A stretch of DNA of 64,000 nucleotides from positions 62,001 through 126,000 of the forward strand of contig JABFRQ010000005.1 in the NCBI GenBank assembly GCA_013141075.1. The letters are read 5' to 3'. The notes below the pieces were generated by a model that saw only the letters and a list, made by a program, of their open reading frames with translations, ran no database searches and was not told the origin of the DNA. Positions within the stretch are counted from its first letter, which is position 1. Each line of letters starts with the position of its first letter. The DNA is from Methylotenera sp. (GTDB lineage: Bacteria > Pseudomonadota > Gammaproteobacteria > Burkholderiales > Methylophilaceae). Below, piece after piece: positions 22,398 to 32,219 of the stretch. The translations under genes and the position numbers were made by a program.

Positions 22398-24482
22398 TTG
22401 CACGTCATTGGAATTATTATCAAATTGAGATTTTTTACATTTTTACTATTATTTGTTTACGCTAACCTAAGCTTGGCTCTAGGTTTGAGTGAGGTTGAGC
22501 TTAAGTCTCACCTAGGTGAAAAGCTTTTTGCTAAAGTGAATGTGATAGATCTTGATACTAAAGCCGAAGCTAGTTGCTTTACCGCAAGTGATTTAAGTGA
22601 CGTGCCTGCATTTAAAAAATCTAATATCTCACTTAAGCCCAATAACACTGGTCATCAACTAACAATCACTACTAATGATGTGATTACAGAGCCGATTGTC
22701 AATTTACGTGTTTCTTTTAACTGCGAACCAAATGTAAGCCGTGAATACGTATTGCTATTAGACCCTGCCCCAACGACGAGTATAGAAAGTGAAAACACTA
22801 ATTTAGAAGCTGCGGGCAATGTTGCAGATAACAACCAGAAGCTGCCCCACACCCCTATTGAAAAAAATCAAGCTCAAGAACCCAAATTACAAGCAAGCGT
22901 CCAACAAACAAGTGAAGCGGCAACTAAACCTAGCACACCAAAAGCTGTTAAAAAGAAGAAAATTAAAACGCCTGTAACTGTAGACGAAAAACTACTTGAA
23001 GCTTACACAGGCAAGAAAACCACCGAATCTAAACCTGCTTTAATTGAAGCCACTCCTACACCACCTAATAATCAAGCACCTATCAATAAAGTTTCTACCG
23101 ACAAGCCTTTTTTGGTGATTTCTGGTGGTAGCGCCGCAAATGCCAACCCCACACAACCTAGCTTATCATTACGATTAGCCACCGAAATTGATTTTTCAAG
23201 ACCTGACAATGCTGCTTCGACTAACGCTGTAGATACCATGGATGAAGTAACCGTCATGTCTAACCGTTTGGCGCACTTAGAAAAGCAAATCACAAACTTA
23301 CAAAGCCGCAATACGCAGTTGGTAGAAGAAGCAACTAAAGCAAAAATAGAAAGTGAGCGCTTTAATTGGCAGAAAATTTTGCCAATCGCGCTAGGGGCAA
23401 TTGCAGCATTGCTAGGGCTTGAATGGCTACGCCGCAGAATAATTAGTCAACGCACAAGCAATGAAGCCGCACAATGGTTCGATGCTGAGGTAAAGGCAGA
23501 TATTCCAGCAGTTGCTTCAAATAATGTAAGTGGCAATTCACAGCCTAGCCGTTTTGATGAGCCTGCGTTCAAAACACCAAACTTTACTGAGCAGCCACCC
23601 AGCCAAACTACTATTAAAGTAGATGAAACGTCAAAAGAGCACTTTGACCTAGAAGGCCACGCCAGCATATTAGATGACGCCGATGTATTTATTGAGCACG
23701 GTCGCCCTGCTTTGGCCATTCAACTTTTACAAAATCATTTAAGTGACTCGCCATCAGAATCGCCCGCCATATGGTTCAAGTTACTCAACCTGTTGGCTAA
23801 AGAGGGTTCGGAGGCAGAATACGATGAGGCCGTTGTTGAATGCAATAAGCATTTTAATATCAAAGCAGCAAAATTTGGCGCCATTTCAGAGCCAAATACC
23901 GCATCCATTGAAGACTACCCGCATATCGTCTCGCGTCTAGAGGGCGTATGGGGCTCACAGTATGCGGTTGAATTTTTAAACGACCTTATCTACAACAAGC
24001 GCTCTCAACCAAGAGAAGGCTTAGAACAAAATGCATTTGACGATTTATTTTTCTTAAAAACTATAGCAAAAAACTTAGATTCATCAACTGCATCAGCACC
24101 GCAACACTACTTACAACAGCGTGTAGCGGCTGAGCCACCTTTAGAAATTGAATCTTTTAATAATGCCCTGTTTGCCGACATCAGCCCATTAGGCGAAATT
24201 GAGCCCACTTATGAAATTAAAACCAGTGAAATAAAAACCAGTAGTAAAATTAAACCGTTAGTGTTCGCAGAAGCCACGCCTGGCACTGAAGTAACTTTTG
24301 AATCAATTGACTTTAGCACAGAACAACTCAACCCTAAGTTAGAGGTTGATGAGGCGTTTGAAATGGAAGAAATTGATTTTGATGCAATACCAACAGCGCC
24401 AGATGCCACGTCAAGCGCGCCAAAGGCACCTAAAGCCAATGTAATTGAGTGGGATTTACCCGAAATAGATCCCAAAAAATAA
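22398..24482 (+). CDS. FimV-like membrane protein, larger paralogue
   Basis: FimV-type proteins link the wall to polar machinery such as type IV pili. The 694-residue protein has a signal-like N-terminus and the FimV N-terminal domain (GLSEVELKSHLGEKLFAKV, about 29-47). A Pro/Thr/Lys-rich linker, a coiled coil near 295-315 and a membrane segment at about 326-342 (ILPIALGAIAALLGLEWL) follow. The cytoplasmic part has a TPR-like segment (HGRPALAIQLLQNHLSDSPSE). No ATG start is available: TTG at 22398 is used, and TTG at 22425 is an alternative with GGA upstream. The C-terminal segment EDYPHIVSRLEGVWG recurs in the protein at 42960-44555. No pilus genes are nearby. Confidence 0.8.
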   Translation: MHVIGIIIKLRFFTFLLLFVYANLSLALGLSEVELKSHLGEKLFAKVNVIDLDTKAEASCFTASDLSDVPAFKKSNISLKPNNTGHQLTITTNDVITEPIVNLRVSFNCEPNVSREYVLLLDPAPTTSIESENTNLEAAGNVADNNQKLPHTPIEKNQAQEPKLQASVQQTSEAATKPSTPKAVKKKKIKTPVTVDEKLLEAYTGKKTTESKPALIEATPTPPNNQAPINKVSTDKPFLVISGGSAANANPTQPSLSLRLATEIDFSRPDNAASTNAVDTMDEVTVMSNRLAHLEKQITNLQSRNTQLVEEATKAKIESERFNWQKILPIALGAIAALLGLEWLRRRIISQRTSNEAAQWFDAEVKADIPAVASNNVSGNSQPSRFDEPAFKTPNFTEQPPSQTTIKVDETSKEHFDLEGHASILDDADVFIEHGRPALAIQLLQNHLSDSPSESPAIWFKLLNLLAKEGSEAEYDEAVVECNKHFNIKAAKFGAISEPNTASIEDYPHIVSRLEGVWGSQYAVEFLNDLIYNKRSQPREGLEQNAFDDLFFLKTIAKNLDSSTASAPQHYLQQRVAAEPPLEIESFNNALFADISPLGEIEPTYEIKTSEIKTSSKIKPLVFAEATPGTEVTFESIDFSTEQLNPKLEVDEAFEMEEIDFDAIPTAPDATSSAPKAPKANVIEWDLPEIDPKK

Positions 24483-24519
24483 ACCTGCAATCAAGCTTGA
24501 TTGCAGACTCTAACCACCG

Positions 24520-25395
24520 CTAGCGCAAGCTAAAATAATGCGTAGCCAACCCTGCAAATACCGCAAAACCAAACCAATTATTGTGTAAAAAAGCCTTAAA
24601 GCAATTCGCTTTATTGCGACTTTTAATCAAACCATAATGATAAGCTGCAACACCAGATGCCACCGCCAAACCTAGGTAATAAGCCATTTCTAGCGCCAAC
24701 CATTTACCTACCAGCACTAATAAAGTTAGTGTAATTGCATAACAAACCATCACCGCAACCACATCAAACTTGCCAAACGTAATTGCGGAAGACTTAATAC
24801 CTATTTTTAAATCATCGTCACGGTCAACCATCGCGTATTCGGTGTCGTACGCAATTGCCCAAAACACATTGGCCAACAGCAGCACCCAAGCAATGTTGGG
24901 AATGTCACCAGTAATCGCGGCAAACGCCATGGGGATACCCATGCCAAAAGCAATGCCCAAATATGCTTGTGGAATTGCTAAATAGCGTTTGGTTAATGGG
25001 TAAGTTGCCGCCAACAACAACGCTACAAACGACAACTTAATCGTCAGTGCATTCAGCATACACACAAAACCAAATGCCACTAAACTCAAAGCCGCCGCCA
25101 AAATATAAGCTTCTTTTTTGCTCACTTCTTTAGTCGCCAGCGGGCGATTTTTTGTACGCTCTACCAAGCCATCAAATTTGCTATCTGCAATATCATTCAT
25201 CACACAACCCGCGCTACGCATCAACACTGTGCCTGTGACAAATATCAGCACGATTATCCAATCAGGCTTGCCGTTGCCCGCAATCAGCAACGCCCACAGC
25301 GTAGGCCACAACAGCAATAAAATGCCGATGGGTTTATCTAAACGCATTAAGCGTTCAAAGGCATCTAGTTTTTTGATCATGGTTTGTATGTTCAT
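24520..25395 (-). CDS. ubiA: 4-hydroxybenzoate polyprenyltransferase
   Basis: UbiA joins the polyprenyl tail to 4-hydroxybenzoate in ubiquinone synthesis, in the inner membrane. The 291-residue polytopic protein has the two Asp-rich prenyl-diphosphate/Mg motifs: NDIADSKFDG (with RTKNRPL after it) and DTEYAMVDRDDD. The N-terminal RLDKPIGILLLLWPTLWAL is diagnostic. It lies downstream of ubiC, the chorismate lyase that makes its substrate, with a GTCATTCC-type palindrome between them. Confidence 0.96.
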   Translation of the reverse strand: MNIQTMIKKLDAFERLMRLDKPIGILLLLWPTLWALLIAGNGKPDWIIVLIFVTGTVLMRSAGCVMNDIADSKFDGLVERTKNRPLATKEVSKKEAYILAAALSLVAFGFVCMLNALTIKLSFVALLLAATYPLTKRYLAIPQAYLGIAFGMGIPMAFAAITGDIPNIAWVLLLANVFWAIAYDTEYAMVDRDDDLKIGIKSSAITFGKFDVVAVMVCYAITLTLLVLVGKWLALEMAYYLGLAVASGVAAYHYGLIKSRNKANCFKAFLHNNWFGFAVFAGLATHYFSLR

Positions 25396-25410
25396 ATTGT
25401 TAAAGACCTA

Positions 25411-25452
25411 ACTCTCTCCGTCATTCCCGCGTAGGCGGAAATGACGGGGAGT
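25411..25452. repeat. GTCATTCC-type palindrome between ubiC and ubiA
   Basis: Arms ACTC..CCGTCATTCCCGC and GCGGAAATGACGG..GAGT are separated by GTAG, with a few mismatches. It shares core and loop with the perfect copy at 18714-18753. It starts immediately after the ubiC stop within the ubiC-ubiA unit, so it would form an mRNA hairpin between the two. Confidence 0.75.
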
Positions 25453-26049
25453 TTAATTTTGCACCAAATCTTCAAGTAGTAGTTGAGGTAAAAACACCTC
25501 AGTCACCATAATATTAGCGCAATTTAAACTAAAAATAGAACGCCGCGCCCACAAGCAACTTGGTTTTTGCACATTTGGCTTAACCGCTAAATGTTGCGTG
25601 GCGTGCTTGTAAAGCGCGTGATTTGGCGTGAGCTTTTTATAACTTAAAGCCGTACGCTTCACTTTAGGGTTAGCAAATAAAGTCGCCCCAAGTGGTTTAT
25701 TACCTAGCCTGCCAAGCCCATTCCATGCGCCTCGCAGGCTTGCCCTCGGCAACACGCTATGCGCAAACACTACAGGCTGATTGTTACCCATGAGCAACAC
25801 TTCACGGATTAAAGCTGTTTTGTAATTTGGCTGGCCTAATAAAACCGCTTCATCTTGAATCGGCTTGGCGTATTTCACCGCGACTGGCATAACTGAAAAA
25901 TGAGCATACCGCCGCTGCAAACACGCGGTAAGTGAACCTGTCTCAATTAACCAAGAACTAAACATACCGCTTAAGAATGGCCTGCGTAGCCACCTAGCGC
26001 GATGATTAAAACGATGAGGTAGTATTTTCACAAACGGATTATCGCACAA
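25453..26049 (-). CDS. ubiC: chorismate lyase (chorismate--pyruvate lyase)
   Basis: UbiC cleaves chorismate to 4-hydroxybenzoate and pyruvate, the first committed step of ubiquinone synthesis. The 198-residue protein matches the family: FSSWLIETGSLTACLQRR near the N-terminus with a substrate-contact Arg, then VLLMGNNQPVVFAHSVLPR, LGATLF and the C-terminal LWARRSIF...EVFLPQLL. Slightly longer than E. coli UbiC (165 aa). The upstream partner of ubiA. Confidence 0.93.
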   Translation of the reverse strand: MCDNPFVKILPHRFNHRARWLRRPFLSGMFSSWLIETGSLTACLQRRYAHFSVMPVAVKYAKPIQDEAVLLGQPNYKTALIREVLLMGNNQPVVFAHSVLPRASLRGAWNGLGRLGNKPLGATLFANPKVKRTALSYKKLTPNHALYKHATQHLAVKPNVQKPSCLWARRSIFSLNCANIMVTEVFLPQLLLEDLVQN

Positions 26050-26310
26050 GTGCGTGTTTTGTGAATGCAGGTACGGGCGTATGGGGAGGGAAATGATTTA
26101 CCTTGCCCTCCATTACGATGTCCAAATAACAGCTTTTGCACATCCCACTTGCTTTTTTATGAGTATTTAATTAGCATAAGCACTGGTTGGATCAAAACCT
26201 GCTGCTCACATTAGCAAACCTGAACTGGGTGATCGTAATTAAAAATCTCTATTTAGATTTTCTAGCAGATTCGACAGTGGGCATCGTATATGCAAATTAG
26301 GAGATCATAA

Positions 26311-26904
26311 ATGTCAAAAGTTACAATTGTAATAGAACAAAAATCAGTTAGTATTCTTCGTAAAAAAGCAAAAATCATTACTCGCGAAACTGGCATTCAA
26401 TTGCACGCTGCGCTAGACCAAGTAGCCGTTGATGCAGGCTTCAACCATTGGCATCATGTAGTAGAATCTGAAGAAATTGCTATCCTTTGTGAATCAGCAT
26501 TAAATTCAGGTTTGATAATCGCACTTGATATTAAAGATGCTTTAGAATTCTTCGATGAAAAAGGGCGTTTTAGTAATGAGCATGACAATCAATTACAGGC
26601 GCTACTCTTAAATCGCTTTATTCAAGAATGGAAAGATTCAACAGATGAAGAAGAGGAGACAATAAGAGGTGCTTTTATGGATGATGAGCGCATTAAAGAA
26701 TTGGCCATGGATAAACTCTCAAATCTTTCATTCATGCTTTATAAACCTAAAAAATTACCATCTACCATAGATGATGCAATAGAGATCACAAGTGAATGTT
26801 GTTTTTTTCCAGCCATGTATATTTGGTTTAAAGGGCAGTTTTATAACAGTCACAAATTGGATGAGTTAAGTCCCTCATATTCAGAAAATGTAGTTTATTT
26901 ATAA
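26311..26904 (+). CDS. protein of unknown function, orphan gene
   Basis: I do not recognise this 197-residue soluble acidic protein. The first 55 residues have a pattern (ILRKKAKIITRETGIQLHAALDQVAVDAGFNHWHHV) like a short helical module seen in some plasmid or antitoxin-linked proteins: a basic helix, a xxALDxxA motif, then GFxxWxxx. The remainder has no motif I can name. The start ATG has GGAG 9 bases upstream (AGGAGATCATAA). It stands alone on the plus strand between ubiC and recG, ends with a strong hairpin, and looks more AT-rich than its neighbours, all consistent with late arrival. Function cannot be stated. Confidence 0.75.
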   Translation: MSKVTIVIEQKSVSILRKKAKIITRETGIQLHAALDQVAVDAGFNHWHHVVESEEIAILCESALNSGLIIALDIKDALEFFDEKGRFSNEHDNQLQALLLNRFIQEWKDSTDEEEETIRGAFMDDERIKELAMDKLSNLSFMLYKPKKLPSTIDDAIEITSECCFFPAMYIWFKGQFYNSHKLDELSPSYSENVVYL

Positions 26905-26914
26905 CAACAAAACA

Positions 26915-26954
26915 AACGTAGGGCGGAAAAGAGAAATACCTTCCGCCCTACGTT
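26915..26954. terminator. hairpin between the orphan gene and recG (likely two-way terminator)
   Basis: A perfect 14-bp stem AACGTAGGGCGGAA / TTCCGCCCTACGTT with a 12-base loop lies 10 bases after the orphan gene stop and 26 before the recG stop. The convergent position suggests bidirectional termination. The CGTAGGGCGGA core is also of the type found in dispersed intergenic palindromes. Confidence 0.65.
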
Positions 26955-26980
26955 AAAGCAATCTTCATAGCTTGCTTTTA

Positions 26981-29020
26981 TCAAACCTTCACCAATTCAC
27001 CCGCACTGCCCATCCATCTTTCTAAATGCTGCTCGACTTCTGCGGGGTGTTCTTTTAGCAGTTTTTCAGCCATATTCTTTGCAACATTCAACAATGCTGC
27101 ATCGCGATTCAAATCAGCAATTTTCAACATCGGCACACCGCTTTGACGCACACCTAAAAATTCACCTGGGCCGCGTAGGTTTAGGTCGGCTTGGGCGATT
27201 GCGAAGCCGTCGTTGCTTTCATAAATCACTTTTAGTCGCGCTCTTGCAGTTTCAGAAAGCTTGTTTTGGTAGAGTAAGATGCAGGTGCTTTTTGCGGCGC
27301 CACGGCCTACGCGACCGCGTAATTGATGCAACTGGCTCAGCCCCATGCGTTCGGCGTGTTCTATAACCATTAAACTGGCATTGGGTACATCTACACCAAC
27401 TTCTATCACCGTGGTGGCCACTAGCAATTGCGTTTCGCCTGCGCTAAAGGCGGCCATCACCGCTTGTTTCTCGGCGGGTTTCATGCGCCCATGCACTAGG
27501 CCGATTTTTAATTCGGGGAATTCATGTTGCATGAGCGCATAAGTGTCGTTGGCGGTGGCGAGTTGCAAGGCTTCAGATTCTTCAATCAACGGGCACACCC
27601 AATAGGCTTGGTTGCCTTGCGCGCAGGCCTCTCGCACGCGTTGCAAAATTTCATCGCGGCGCACATCAGAAACTAGCTTAGTCACTATTGGCGTGCGCCC
27701 TGGTGGCAGTTCATCAATCACTGAAACATCTAAATCTGCGTAGTAACTCATTGATAACGTGCGTGGAATCGGCGTGGCTGTCATCATCAATTGATGCGGC
27801 TCAGGCTGGCCTTTTTGGCGCAAAGCTAAGCGTTGTTGCACGCCAAAGCGATGCTGCTCATCAATAATCGCTAAGCCTAGTTTTTTAAATTGCACAGCTT
27901 CTTGAAAAAGCGCGTGCGTGCCAACCACGAATTGTGCGCTACCATCGGCAATGGTTTGCATGGCGGCTTCGCGGTCTTTTTTGTTTTGGCTGCCTGTGAG
28001 CCATGCGATTTTGATATTTAAGGGCGTGAGCCAGCCCAACATTTTTCTAAAATGCTGCTCGGCTAAAATTTCTGTAGGTGCCATTAACGCCACTTGCCAA
28101 CCGCTTTCTATGCTTTGTAGCGCCGCCATGCACGCAACAATGGTTTTACCGCTACCCACATCGCCCTGCAATAAACGCTGCATGGGGTGCGGCTGAGTTA
28201 AATCGCGCTCAATTTCTATTGCCACTTTTTGCTGCGCTTGCGTTAAGGCGAACGGCAAGCTTTTTAGCAAGCTTGAAACTAGCTGTTTAGATTGCTTAAA
28301 CTGTGGCGCATCTACACTGCGGCGGCTCGCGTAGTGTTTACGCATTGAAAGCTGCTGTGCAAGCAATTCATCAAACGCTAGGCGTTGCCATTCTGGCGTG
28401 GTTTTTTCTTCTAAGCCTTGCAAATCGGCGTCTGGCGGCGGGTTGTGTAGCGACTTTACGCTTGCAGCAAAACTTGGGAAGTGAAGTGACTGGTACACGC
28501 CTGCTGGCAGCGTTTCATTTAAGCCATTTTGCGTTAAAGCAATGGCAATCGCTTTGCGCAAGCTCCCCTGCGTAAGCCCTGCTACCGTTGGGTAAACGGG
28601 CGTTAATGTTTCGGCCACTGTAGTTTTTTCGCCTACCGCTTTGCAGGTTGGGTGCACTAGCTCGTAGCCAAAAAAACCGCTTCTTACTTCGCCATAAACG
28701 CGTAATTTAGTGCCTACTTTAAGCGCGGCAATTTGGCTGGGGTAAAAATGCAAAAACCGTAAAGTAAGCTGGCCGCTGGCATCTTCTAACCTTGCGATTA
28801 AGGCTTTACGAGGCTTATAGGTGACTTCCGCATGTACGATTTCGCCTTCCACTTGTGCGGCTTCACCTGCTCGTAAATCTCGCACGGCGGTGATGTGTGT
28901 TTCGTCAATATAACGTAGCGGTAAATGCAGCAACAAGCCTTGCAAATTGCTAATGCCGAGCTTGGCTAGGTTAGCCACCAATGGCTTACTAAAAGCTTTT
29001 ATTTCAGAAAGATTAGTCAC
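26981..29020 (-). CDS. recG: ATP-dependent DNA helicase RecG
   Basis: RecG remodels stalled replication forks and Holliday junctions. The 679-residue protein has an N-terminal wedge/OB domain (about 1-200), then a superfamily 2 helicase core. Core motifs are Walker A GDVGSGKT near 285, DEQHRFGVQQR, TATPIPRTL, VIEVGVDVPNASLM and QLRGRVGRG. The C-terminal DLNLRGPGEFLG is also typical. It is last in the Anbu-cluster/gmk-rpoZ-spoT-recG string, 21 bases after spoT. Confidence 0.97.
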   Translation of the reverse strand: MTNLSEIKAFSKPLVANLAKLGISNLQGLLLHLPLRYIDETHITAVRDLRAGEAAQVEGEIVHAEVTYKPRKALIARLEDASGQLTLRFLHFYPSQIAALKVGTKLRVYGEVRSGFFGYELVHPTCKAVGEKTTVAETLTPVYPTVAGLTQGSLRKAIAIALTQNGLNETLPAGVYQSLHFPSFAASVKSLHNPPPDADLQGLEEKTTPEWQRLAFDELLAQQLSMRKHYASRRSVDAPQFKQSKQLVSSLLKSLPFALTQAQQKVAIEIERDLTQPHPMQRLLQGDVGSGKTIVACMAALQSIESGWQVALMAPTEILAEQHFRKMLGWLTPLNIKIAWLTGSQNKKDREAAMQTIADGSAQFVVGTHALFQEAVQFKKLGLAIIDEQHRFGVQQRLALRQKGQPEPHQLMMTATPIPRTLSMSYYADLDVSVIDELPPGRTPIVTKLVSDVRRDEILQRVREACAQGNQAYWVCPLIEESEALQLATANDTYALMQHEFPELKIGLVHGRMKPAEKQAVMAAFSAGETQLLVATTVIEVGVDVPNASLMVIEHAERMGLSQLHQLRGRVGRGAAKSTCILLYQNKLSETARARLKVIYESNDGFAIAQADLNLRGPGEFLGVRQSGVPMLKIADLNRDAALLNVAKNMAEKLLKEHPAEVEQHLERWMGSAGELVKV

Positions 29021-29041
29021 TCAAATGAGGCTGCAAAACGA

Positions 29042-31333
29042 TTAAGAAGGCTCTTTTGCACTATTGCCATTGCCTGCCGCATTGCCTTTGGTACGGTTAA
29101 TGCGCACTACATCGGGTATTTTGCGTAAGCCGCGCATAAGCTCCGCCAAATGAATGCGGTTTTTAACCTGCACGGTAAAGTAAAGGTTGGCATAGGCGCT
29201 GCCATCTTCTTCTTCAACACTCACGTTATCAATATTAGAGCCAGCATCTGCAATGCCCGCCGCGATTTTTGCCAGCATACCAGGTTGGTTTGCCACCGTT
29301 AAATTCAAGTTGGTTTTGTAAAGGCGGTCGCTATCTGGCTCCCACTCAACGTCTAGCCATTTATCAGGGTCTAGGCGGAATTTGCGGATAGCGGGGCAAT
29401 CGTGCGTATGAATCACCAAGCCTTTATCTTTGTTAATAAACCCTAAAATCGGGTCGCCAGGAATCGGCCTGCAACATTGCGCATACTGCACCGCCATGCC
29501 TTCAGAACCCAATATGGTGATGGTATCTAGCGGCTTTTTGGTCGGTTTGCCAAAAATTTTGCCTAAAAACTTGTTAATTGCGCCCTCAGGTTGAGCTTCT
29601 TGCACTTCACCCATCATCGCCAATAATTGATGCGCCACCATCACATTTTGACGCTTACCTAGGCCAATGTCTGTGAGAATTTCTGATTTCTTTTGCAGGC
29701 CGTAATCGCGGATGAGTTTTTGCCAATGCTGCTCAGTAATTTGACTAGGTTCAACATGCAAGGCGCGCAAAGCTTGGTTGAGCATGCGCTCACCAAGATG
29801 AGAAGATTCAGTAGTTTGTTGCGATTTTAAAAAATGGCGAATATGCACACGCGCACGGCTAGTAACCACGTAATTGAGCCATGCTGGGTTAGGTTTTGCG
29901 AGTGAGCCTGTGATAATTTCAACATGGTCACCATTGTGCAACTCGGTGCGCAGCGGCGCCAGTTCTTGGTTGATGCGCACGGCCACGCAACTATTGCCCA
30001 CATCAGAATGCACGGCATAAGCAAAATCTACCGCCGTTGCGCCTTTAGGCAAGGCCAAAATTTTACCTTTTGGGGTAAATACATAAACTTCATCTGGGAA
30101 TAAATCAATTTTAAGATGCTCAAGAAAATCGAGTGAATCAGCGCTTTCACCCTGAATTTCAAGCAAACGTTGCAACCACTGATGCGTTTGTTGTTGTAGC
30201 GCGGTTAATTGAGCATCGTTAGCTTTATACAGCCAATGCGCTGCCACGCCTGCATCGGCAATGTTGTGCATTTCCGCACTGCGAATTTGCACCTCAATTG
30301 GCGTGCCAAATGGCCCAAATAAAGTGGTGTGCAACGATTGATAGCCATTTGCTTTAGGTATTGCAATGTAATCTTTAAATTTACTAGAAATTGGCTTATA
30401 AAGCGCATGCAACGCACCCAAAGCAATATAGCAACTGGCTAAATCTTTCACCACCACGCGAAAGCCGTAAATATCGTAAATTTGCGAAAACGGCGTGGTT
30501 TTACCCGTCATTTTCTTGTAAATACTGTAAAGATGCTTTTCTCGGCCTGAAACTTCAGCTTCAATATTCATCGCGCTAAGCTGCTGTTTAATTGAATCAA
30601 GTATCTTGCTGACCACTTCTTTACGGTTTCCCCGTGCGGCCATAATCGCTTTAGAAATCGCCCGAAAACGCATGGGGTACAAATATTTAAAACTTAAATC
30701 TTCAAGTTCTTGGTAGATTGCATTGAGACCCAAACGATTAGCAATTGGCGCGTAAATATCTAAGGTTTCTTTGGCAATGAGCTTTTGTTTTTCTGGCTTC
30801 ATGGCTTCTAGCGTTTGCATATTATGCAATCTATCGGCCAGCTTCACTAAAATAACGCGCACATCTTGGCTCATTGCCAGTAGCATTTTTCTAAAATTTT
30901 CTGCCTGTGCTTCACTCGCGCTTTGAAATTCAATTTTATCTAGCTTGGTCACGCCATCTACTAAATCTGCCACTTGTTGGCCAAATTTTTCAGCAATATC
31001 TTGCGCGGTAATGGGTGTATCTTCTACTACATCGTGCAATAAAGCGGCCAGCACGGTGGGTACATCCATGTGCAAGTCAGCCAGAATACAAGCCACAGAA
31101 ACTGGGTGTGTAATATAAGGCTCGCCCGTTTTGCGCACAATGCCATCGTGCGCCTGAAAAGCATAGCGATAACCTTCCCAAACTTGGGCAATATCTTGAG
31201 GTTTTAAATACTGTTTAAGACGTAAACTTAAGGCTGAATCCTCGCTGTCCGCAGGCAGCAAGGGTGCCGATGCTAGCTTGTTGTCACTAGACTGCAATGA
31301 TTCCGCGTGATGATTTGTTGCGGTTTTTGACAT
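29042..31333 (-). CDS. spoT: bifunctional (p)ppGpp synthetase/hydrolase SpoT/Rel
   Basis: It makes and degrades the alarmone (p)ppGpp. The 763-residue protein has an HD hydrolase domain (HPVSVACILADL, ALLHDVVEDT), a synthetase domain (GREKHLYSIYKKM, YDIYGFRVVVKD), a TGS domain (DEVYVFTPKGKILALPKGATAVDFAYAVH, quoted in parts: VFTPKGKI and GATAVDFAYAVH), a ZFD/CC region and a C-terminal ACT domain (ANQPGMLAKIAAGIADAGSN). An intact HD motif marks it as hydrolase-competent, so SpoT rather than RelA. Downstream of rpoZ as in many proteobacteria. Confidence 0.96.
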   Translation of the reverse strand: MSKTATNHHAESLQSSDNKLASAPLLPADSEDSALSLRLKQYLKPQDIAQVWEGYRYAFQAHDGIVRKTGEPYITHPVSVACILADLHMDVPTVLAALLHDVVEDTPITAQDIAEKFGQQVADLVDGVTKLDKIEFQSASEAQAENFRKMLLAMSQDVRVILVKLADRLHNMQTLEAMKPEKQKLIAKETLDIYAPIANRLGLNAIYQELEDLSFKYLYPMRFRAISKAIMAARGNRKEVVSKILDSIKQQLSAMNIEAEVSGREKHLYSIYKKMTGKTTPFSQIYDIYGFRVVVKDLASCYIALGALHALYKPISSKFKDYIAIPKANGYQSLHTTLFGPFGTPIEVQIRSAEMHNIADAGVAAHWLYKANDAQLTALQQQTHQWLQRLLEIQGESADSLDFLEHLKIDLFPDEVYVFTPKGKILALPKGATAVDFAYAVHSDVGNSCVAVRINQELAPLRTELHNGDHVEIITGSLAKPNPAWLNYVVTSRARVHIRHFLKSQQTTESSHLGERMLNQALRALHVEPSQITEQHWQKLIRDYGLQKKSEILTDIGLGKRQNVMVAHQLLAMMGEVQEAQPEGAINKFLGKIFGKPTKKPLDTITILGSEGMAVQYAQCCRPIPGDPILGFINKDKGLVIHTHDCPAIRKFRLDPDKWLDVEWEPDSDRLYKTNLNLTVANQPGMLAKIAAGIADAGSNIDNVSVEEEDGSAYANLYFTVQVKNRIHLAELMRGLRKIPDVVRINRTKGNAAGNGNSAKEPS

Positions 31334-31358
31334 GGAGTTTTCACGAACAAACTAAATA

Positions 31359-31565
31359 TTAAATGCGATTTAAAAGTTCTAAACCAATTTTGCCAGCCGC
31401 AATTTCACGCAAAGCAAGCACGGTAGATTTATCGCGCAAACCTTGTGTATTGATCAATGGCTCAGCGCCATTATGCAATTGACGTGCACGGTAAGCGGCT
31501 ACTAAAGTTAAATGAAAACGGTTGGGGATTTGCTCTAAGCAATCATCTACGGTAATACGTGCCAT
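31359..31565 (-). CDS. rpoZ: RNA polymerase omega subunit
   Basis: Omega helps assemble RNA polymerase and contributes to ppGpp binding. The 68-residue protein has the family start [19 protein letters not shown] and VAAYRARQL, then [11 protein letters not shown]. Position between gmk and spoT is the conserved proteobacterial order. Confidence 0.96.
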   Translation of the reverse strand: MARITVDDCLEQIPNRFHLTLVAAYRARQLHNGAEPLINTQGLRDKSTVLALREIAAGKIGLELLNRI

Positions 31566-31599
31566 GGCGGTGTTTCCTAATGAATTTTAAGTATAAAGA

Positions 31600-32217
31600 T
31601 TATGTCAGTGTTTGAATCAAACTAGCGTAACGCTGCATTTGCGCTGAACCTACAAGCCGCTGCGCGCGGATAATAGCGCTAATGTCTTGTAGCGCCTCAT
31701 CAAAATCATCGTTGATTGTAACATAATCGAACTCACCTACGTGACGCATTTCAGTCCGCGCTGCTGCCACGCGCTTTGCAATCACCTCCGCGCTATCTTG
31801 CCCGCGGCCAGTTAGCCTACGTTCTAGCGCCTCAATTGAGGGCGGCAACACAAAAATACTCACCGCTTTCGGGTACAAGCGGCGCACCTGCTCGGCGCCC
31901 TGCCAATCAATTTCTAAAATAACATCAAAGCCAGCTGCAAGTGGCGCTTCAACCGCCGCTTGCGAAGTACCATAGCGCGCATCATGCACCAATGCGCTTT
32001 CTAAAAATTGCGCTTCACCAAGAGTTTTTAGAAACGCTGCATCATCCACAAAATGATAATCTAGGCCATCTACTTCACTTGGCCTAGGTTTGCGCGTTGT
32101 GTGTGAAATTGAGAGCTTTAAGTGCGCGTCTTTTGCCAGCAAGGCTTTAATCAAGCTGGTTTTGCCTGCACCAGATGCCGCGGTGATAATAAAAAGGTTG
32201 CCTGTAGTCATCGTCAT
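31600..32217 (-). CDS. gmk: guanylate kinase
   Basis: Gmk phosphorylates GMP to GDP. The protein (205 residues from the chosen start) has the P-loop ASGAGKTSL, the GMP-binding HTTRKPRPSEVDGLDYHF and GTSQAAVE, and the lid region GRGQDSAEVIAKR. I chose ATG at 32215-32217, which begins 2 bases after the Anbu stop. An in-frame TTG at 32229 would overlap that gene. The tight spacing shows gmk is co-transcribed with the Anbu gene. Confidence 0.95.
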   Translation of the reverse strand: MTMTTGNLFIITAASGAGKTSLIKALLAKDAHLKLSISHTTRKPRPSEVDGLDYHFVDDAAFLKTLGEAQFLESALVHDARYGTSQAAVEAPLAAGFDVILEIDWQGAEQVRRLYPKAVSIFVLPPSIEALERRLTGRGQDSAEVIAKRVAAARTEMRHVGEFDYVTINDDFDEALQDISAIIRAQRLVGSAQMQRYASLIQTLT

Positions 32218-32219
32218 TA

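Noticed and set aside
26915-26954. Second candidate mobile element at the CGTAGGGCGGA palindrome
   Set aside because: Single copy in this window and well placed as a terminator between convergent genes, so I kept it as a terminator only.
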